Of a stretch of DNA of 7,453 nt, positions 7,423 to 7,453 are shown in pieces. Origin of the DNA: Planctomycetota bacterium. Lineage in GTDB: Bacteria > Planctomycetota > PUPC01 > JACPCR01. Position 1 is the stretch's first letter; the number at the start of each line of letters is the position of its first letter. The position numbers and the translations under genes are program-made. Location: assembly GCA_030740295.1 (NCBI GenBank), contig JASLXP010001202.1, positions 1 to 7,453 of the forward strand, given 5' to 3'. Below the pieces are notes generated by a model. It was not told the origin of the DNA and ran no database searches. It worked only from the letters and a program-made list of their open reading frames with translations.

Positions 7423-7453
7423 GTGAATTGTGAATAGTGAATTGTGAATGGTG
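7423..7453. repeat. Tandem heptamer repeat GTGAATN, running off the window end
   Basis: Four consecutive 7-bp units read GTGAATT, GTGAATA, GTGAATT and GTGAATG, followed by GTG at the last base, so the array probably continues outside the window. One more GTGAATG lies at 7404-7410, overlapping the stop codon of the NPCBM hydrolase. The 10-mer GTGAATGGTG occurs at both 7404-7413 and 7444-7453, exactly 40 bp apart. Such low-complexity GTGAAT arrays between genes are seen in various environmental genomes; no function is known to me. The unit is not palindromic and does not look like a terminator. Confidence 0.7.

Overview
The window holds three long protein-coding genes and almost no intergenic DNA. 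All three products begin with a signal-peptide-like segment, so the locus appears to encode exported (periplasmic or extracellular) proteins. Base composition is moderately GC-rich and similar throughout, with no sign of recent transfer. Secreted alpha/beta hydrolases carrying an NPCBM carbohydrate-binding module, a very large secreted protein with ThuA-like and PHP-like parts, and weak Shine-Dalgarno sequences fit a member of the Planctomycetota/Verrucomicrobiota/Lentisphaerota group or a similar environmental glycan degrader. That placement is inference from family resemblance; there is no rRNA or other phylogenetic marker here.

Layout: the minus strand carries a likely two-gene operon. It is transcribed from about 4777 leftwards: first a secreted alpha/beta hydrolase of about 392 aa (3599-4777), then, after a 52-nt spacer, a secreted multidomain protein of about 1169 aa (37-3546). 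The third gene (4855-7407, plus strand) starts 77 bp away in the opposite direction. It encodes an 850-aa secreted esterase/peptidase-type alpha/beta hydrolase, followed by a middle domain of unknown function and a C-terminal NPCBM domain. After its stop codon the window ends in a short tandem repeat of a GTGAAT-type heptamer that runs off the edge.

Working model (inference): the two hydrolases remove ester groups from, or otherwise process, a polysaccharide or glycoconjugate outside the cytoplasm. The NPCBM domain would tether one of them to glycan. The large protein contributes a binding, scaffolding or unknown catalytic role. I found no RNA genes, CRISPR array, transposon, phage gene or toxin-antitoxin pair. 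The least explained object is the 1169-aa protein: it combines a ThuA/glutamine-amidotransferase-like domain that has no nucleophilic Cys with a PHP-like region that lacks the canonical metal-binding histidines.
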